Part shown: positions 41,232 to 42,456 of the stretch, piece by piece
How positions within the stretch are numbered: position 1 is the first letter of the stretch
Layout: each line of letters begins with the position of its first letter
From: Acholeplasmatales bacterium
Lineage (GTDB): Bacteria; Bacillota_I; Bacilli_A; Izemoplasmatales; Izemoplasmataceae
Direction: 5' to 3'
Length of the DNA stretch: 42,456 nt
Assembly: GCA_007694145.1 (NCBI GenBank)
Contig: RECF01000060.1
Coordinates: 1-42,456 of the forward strand
The notes under the pieces: generated by a model
Seen by the model: only the letters and a program-made list of their open reading frames with translations
Told to the model about the DNA's origin: nothing
The model's database searches: none
Program-made: the position numbers and the translations under genes

Positions 41232-41429
41232 ATGACTGGTACTGTTAAATGGTTCAATGCCGAAAAAGGTTTCGGTTTCATCACTACTGATGAAGGTGTC
41301 GATGTTTTCGCACACTACTCACACATCAACAAAACTGGATTCAGAACGCTTGAAGAAGGCGAAAAAGTCGAATTCGAAATCGTCGAAGGCGCAAAAGGCC
41401 CTCAAGCTGAAAACATCACAGCTCTGTAA
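41232..41429 (+). CDS. Cold-shock protein, CspA family
   Basis: A 65-residue single-stranded nucleic acid binding protein with one OB-fold cold-shock domain. [15 protein letters not shown] holds RNP1 (KGFGFI) and DVFAHYSHI is RNP2 (usually DVFVHFS). It acts as an RNA chaperone at low temperature in known cases, or as a general housekeeping Csp. GAAGGAGG precedes the ATG at 41232; upstream codons in frame overlap that site. The long leader and tandem terminators suggest strong, regulated expression. Confidence 0.96.
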   Translation: MTGTVKWFNAEKGFGFITTDEGVDVFAHYSHINKTGFRTLEEGEKVEFEIVEGAKGPQAENITAL

Positions 41430-41440
41430 GTATTGCCTTT

Positions 41441-41473
41441 AAACCCGTTGCGTCCGCGCGACGGGTTTTCTTT
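41441..41473 (+). terminator. First terminator after the cold-shock gene
   Basis: AAACCCGT (41441-41448) pairs with ACGGGTTT (41461-41468), extended inward by GCG/CGC, then a TTTTCTTTT run. Confidence 0.9.
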
Positions 41474-41508
41474 TGCAAAAAAAAGGGCGTGAACACGCCA
41501 TAAGACCG

Positions 41509-41530
41509 CCCACGGATTCCGTGGGTTTTT
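41509..41530 (+). terminator. Second terminator after the cold-shock gene
   Basis: CCCACGG (41509-41515) and CCGTGGG (41519-41525) form a perfect stem with a three-base loop, followed by five T residues. A further small hairpin GGCGT/ACGCC lies at 41486-41499. Confidence 0.85.
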
Positions 41531-41563
41531 CTTAGTAAAGCGCTACTTTTTAGGCGAAATTTT

Positions 41564-41572
41564 TGGTATAAT
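41564..41572 (+). promoter_or_regulatory. Extended -10 promoter of the helicase gene
   Basis: TGGTATAAT with a poor -35, only 17 bases before the ATG at 41590, so the leader is about 10 bases. Confidence 0.55.
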
Positions 41573-41589
41573 TGAATGGGGTGAAAGAA

Positions 41590-42456
41590 ATGGATAAACT
41601 GCTCATCGACTTGAATGCACCGCAAAAAGAGGCCGTATTGGCCACACAAGGTCCTGTCATGGCAATTGCCGGGGCGGGTAGCGGTAAAACCCGTGTGCTG
41701 ACGCGTCGCATCGCACACCTTATTTATAATGAGCGGATTCCGCATGAAAACATTCTCGCCATCACGTTCACCAACAAGGCTGCCAATGAAATGAAGCATC
41801 GCATCCAAAAGTTGCTTGGGATCGGAACACAAAGGATGTGGATTTCAACTTTCCATGCCATGTGTGCGCGGATTTTGCGCGATCACATTGACCGGCTCGG
41901 CTACGACCGTCGTTTTCAAATCATCGACGACGATGACAGTGTCGCGTTAGTCAAGACGATGCTCAGGCGGGCCAACATCGACGTGAAGATGGTCAACCCC
42001 AAGTCTTTAAAAAATCATATCATGAACCTCAAGAGCGACATCGTACAACTCGATGACTATCCAGAACCACTCAAAACATACCTTGAGGCCATTTTCCCAG
42101 CCTATCAAGCCTACCTTTTCGACAATCAACTCCTCGACTTTGAAGACCTGTTGGTCAAGACAATTGAACTCTTGGAGAAACATGATGATGTCAGAGCCCA
42201 TTACCACGCCCAGTTTGCCCATGTCCTCATCGATGAGTTTCAAGATACCAACGATGTCCAGTACCGTCTGATTAAGTTACTCGTCAACGAAAAACGCAAT
42301 GTTTTTATCGTCGGTGATGAAGATCAGAGCATTTATGCGTTTCGTGGGGCGAACATTGAAAATATCCGCAAGTTTAAGGCAGCCTATCCCGATGCCCGGA
42401 AAATCTTGCTTGAAAAAAACTACCGCAGTACCGACACCATCCTCAAAGCTGCCAAT
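41590..42456 (+). CDS. pcrA: UvrD/PcrA-type DNA helicase, 5' part
   Basis: The first 289 codons of a superfamily 1 3'-5' DNA helicase that runs off the right edge. Visible motifs: NAPQKEAV (Q motif), AGAGSGKT (Walker A, motif I), TFTNKAANEM (Ia), STFHAMCARILR, LIDEFQDTN (motif II), VGDEDQSIYAFRGA (motif III) and KNYRST (motif IV). The EDQ in motif III is usually DDQ or PDQ. PcrA acts in DNA repair and plasmid replication in Gram-positives. ATG 41590 follows GGGGTG at 6 bases. In Bacillota pcrA is often followed by ligA, which would lie outside. Confidence 0.94.
   Translation, partial: MDKLLIDLNAPQKEAVLATQGPVMAIAGAGSGKTRVLTRRIAHLIYNERIPHENILAITFTNKAANEMKHRIQKLLGIGTQRMWISTFHAMCARILRDHIDRLGYDRRFQIIDDDDSVALVKTMLRRANIDVKMVNPKSLKNHIMNLKSDIVQLDDYPEPLKTYLEAIFPAYQAYLFDNQLLDFEDLLVKTIELLEKHDDVRAHYHAQFAHVLIDEFQDTNDVQYRLIKLLVNEKRNVFIVGDEDQSIYAFRGANIENIRKFKAAYPDARKILLEKNYRSTDTILKAAN

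Noticed and set aside
1-42456. Mycoplasma-type code with TGA as tryptophan
   Set aside because: TGA ends many genes with proper family length and takes part in ATGA overlaps, and Trp is encoded by TGG.
1-42456. CRISPR array, insertion sequence, prophage or integrated element
   Set aside because: No spaced direct repeats, transposase, integrase or terminal repeats were seen. All genes look like core chromosomal genes.

Overview
The window is chromosomal DNA of a bacterium of the Bacillota. It has roughly balanced base composition, dense co-directional gene runs, AGGAGG-type ribosome binding sites and a standard code: TGA is a real stop in many ATGA start/stop overlaps, so this is not the Mycoplasma code. 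Bacillus-type markers support the placement: PyrR, YutD, a YutI-like NifU protein, YutG-like PgpA, a YugI-like S1 protein next to pgi, CdaA, a guanine riboswitch before an NCS2 permease, and the ydiBCDE-like tsaE-tsaB-rimI-tsaD cluster. The species cannot be named from this alone. No tRNA, rRNA, CRISPR array, insertion sequence or prophage was seen, and no gene-free stretch exceeds 300 bases.

Layout. 1-2950 (minus): shikimate operon aroB, chorismate mutase, an aroE-aroK fusion and aroQ. 3127-4800 (plus): formate-tetrahydrofolate ligase. 4909-10319 (plus): six-gene run with an M32 carboxypeptidase, a flavin reductase-like protein, a GNAT acetyltransferase, folD, purB and a DUF1461-type membrane protein. 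10379-11916: guanine riboswitch and purine permease. 12101-13850: pyrR and glyA. 13995-16484: a membrane sensor with Cache, PAS, GGDEF and HD-GYP domains. 16558-17430 (minus): hslO. 17563-18543 (plus): a dus gene. 18561-21343 (minus): hflX and an ABC-F ATPase. 21418-23949 (minus): B12-dependent ribonucleotide reductase. 24207-24947 (plus): diadenylate cyclase cdaA.

25013-30172 (plus) is the most unusual part. A protein joining a CrtI-like FAD oxidoreductase, an SCP2-like domain and six membrane spans is followed by a PAS protein with a degenerate GGDEF domain, then ispD, ispF, a PspC protein and yutD. The gene order suggests a link between isoprenoid supply and a membrane redox step, but this is inference. 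Next come nifU-like and pgpA (30244-31017), an S1 protein (31176-31511), pgi (31674-33011), a lipid kinase (minus, 33066-33929), the tsaE-tsaB-ywaF-rimI-tsaD run (34057-37292), a large exported protein of unknown function (37401-39242), glnS (39434-41083), a cold-shock gene with a structured leader (41232-41429), and the start of a PcrA/UvrD helicase gene cut by the window edge (41590-42456).

How the genes work together. Folate one-carbon genes (fhs, folD, glyA) are spread near purine and pyrimidine genes (purB, the permease, pyrR, the reductase). Two nucleotide second messengers are represented: c-di-GMP (GGDEF/HD-GYP protein) and c-di-AMP (CdaA). Many promoters carry an extended -10 (TGnTATAAT) with a poor -35. 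Several genes appear to start with TTG or GTG when judged by ribosome binding site spacing.
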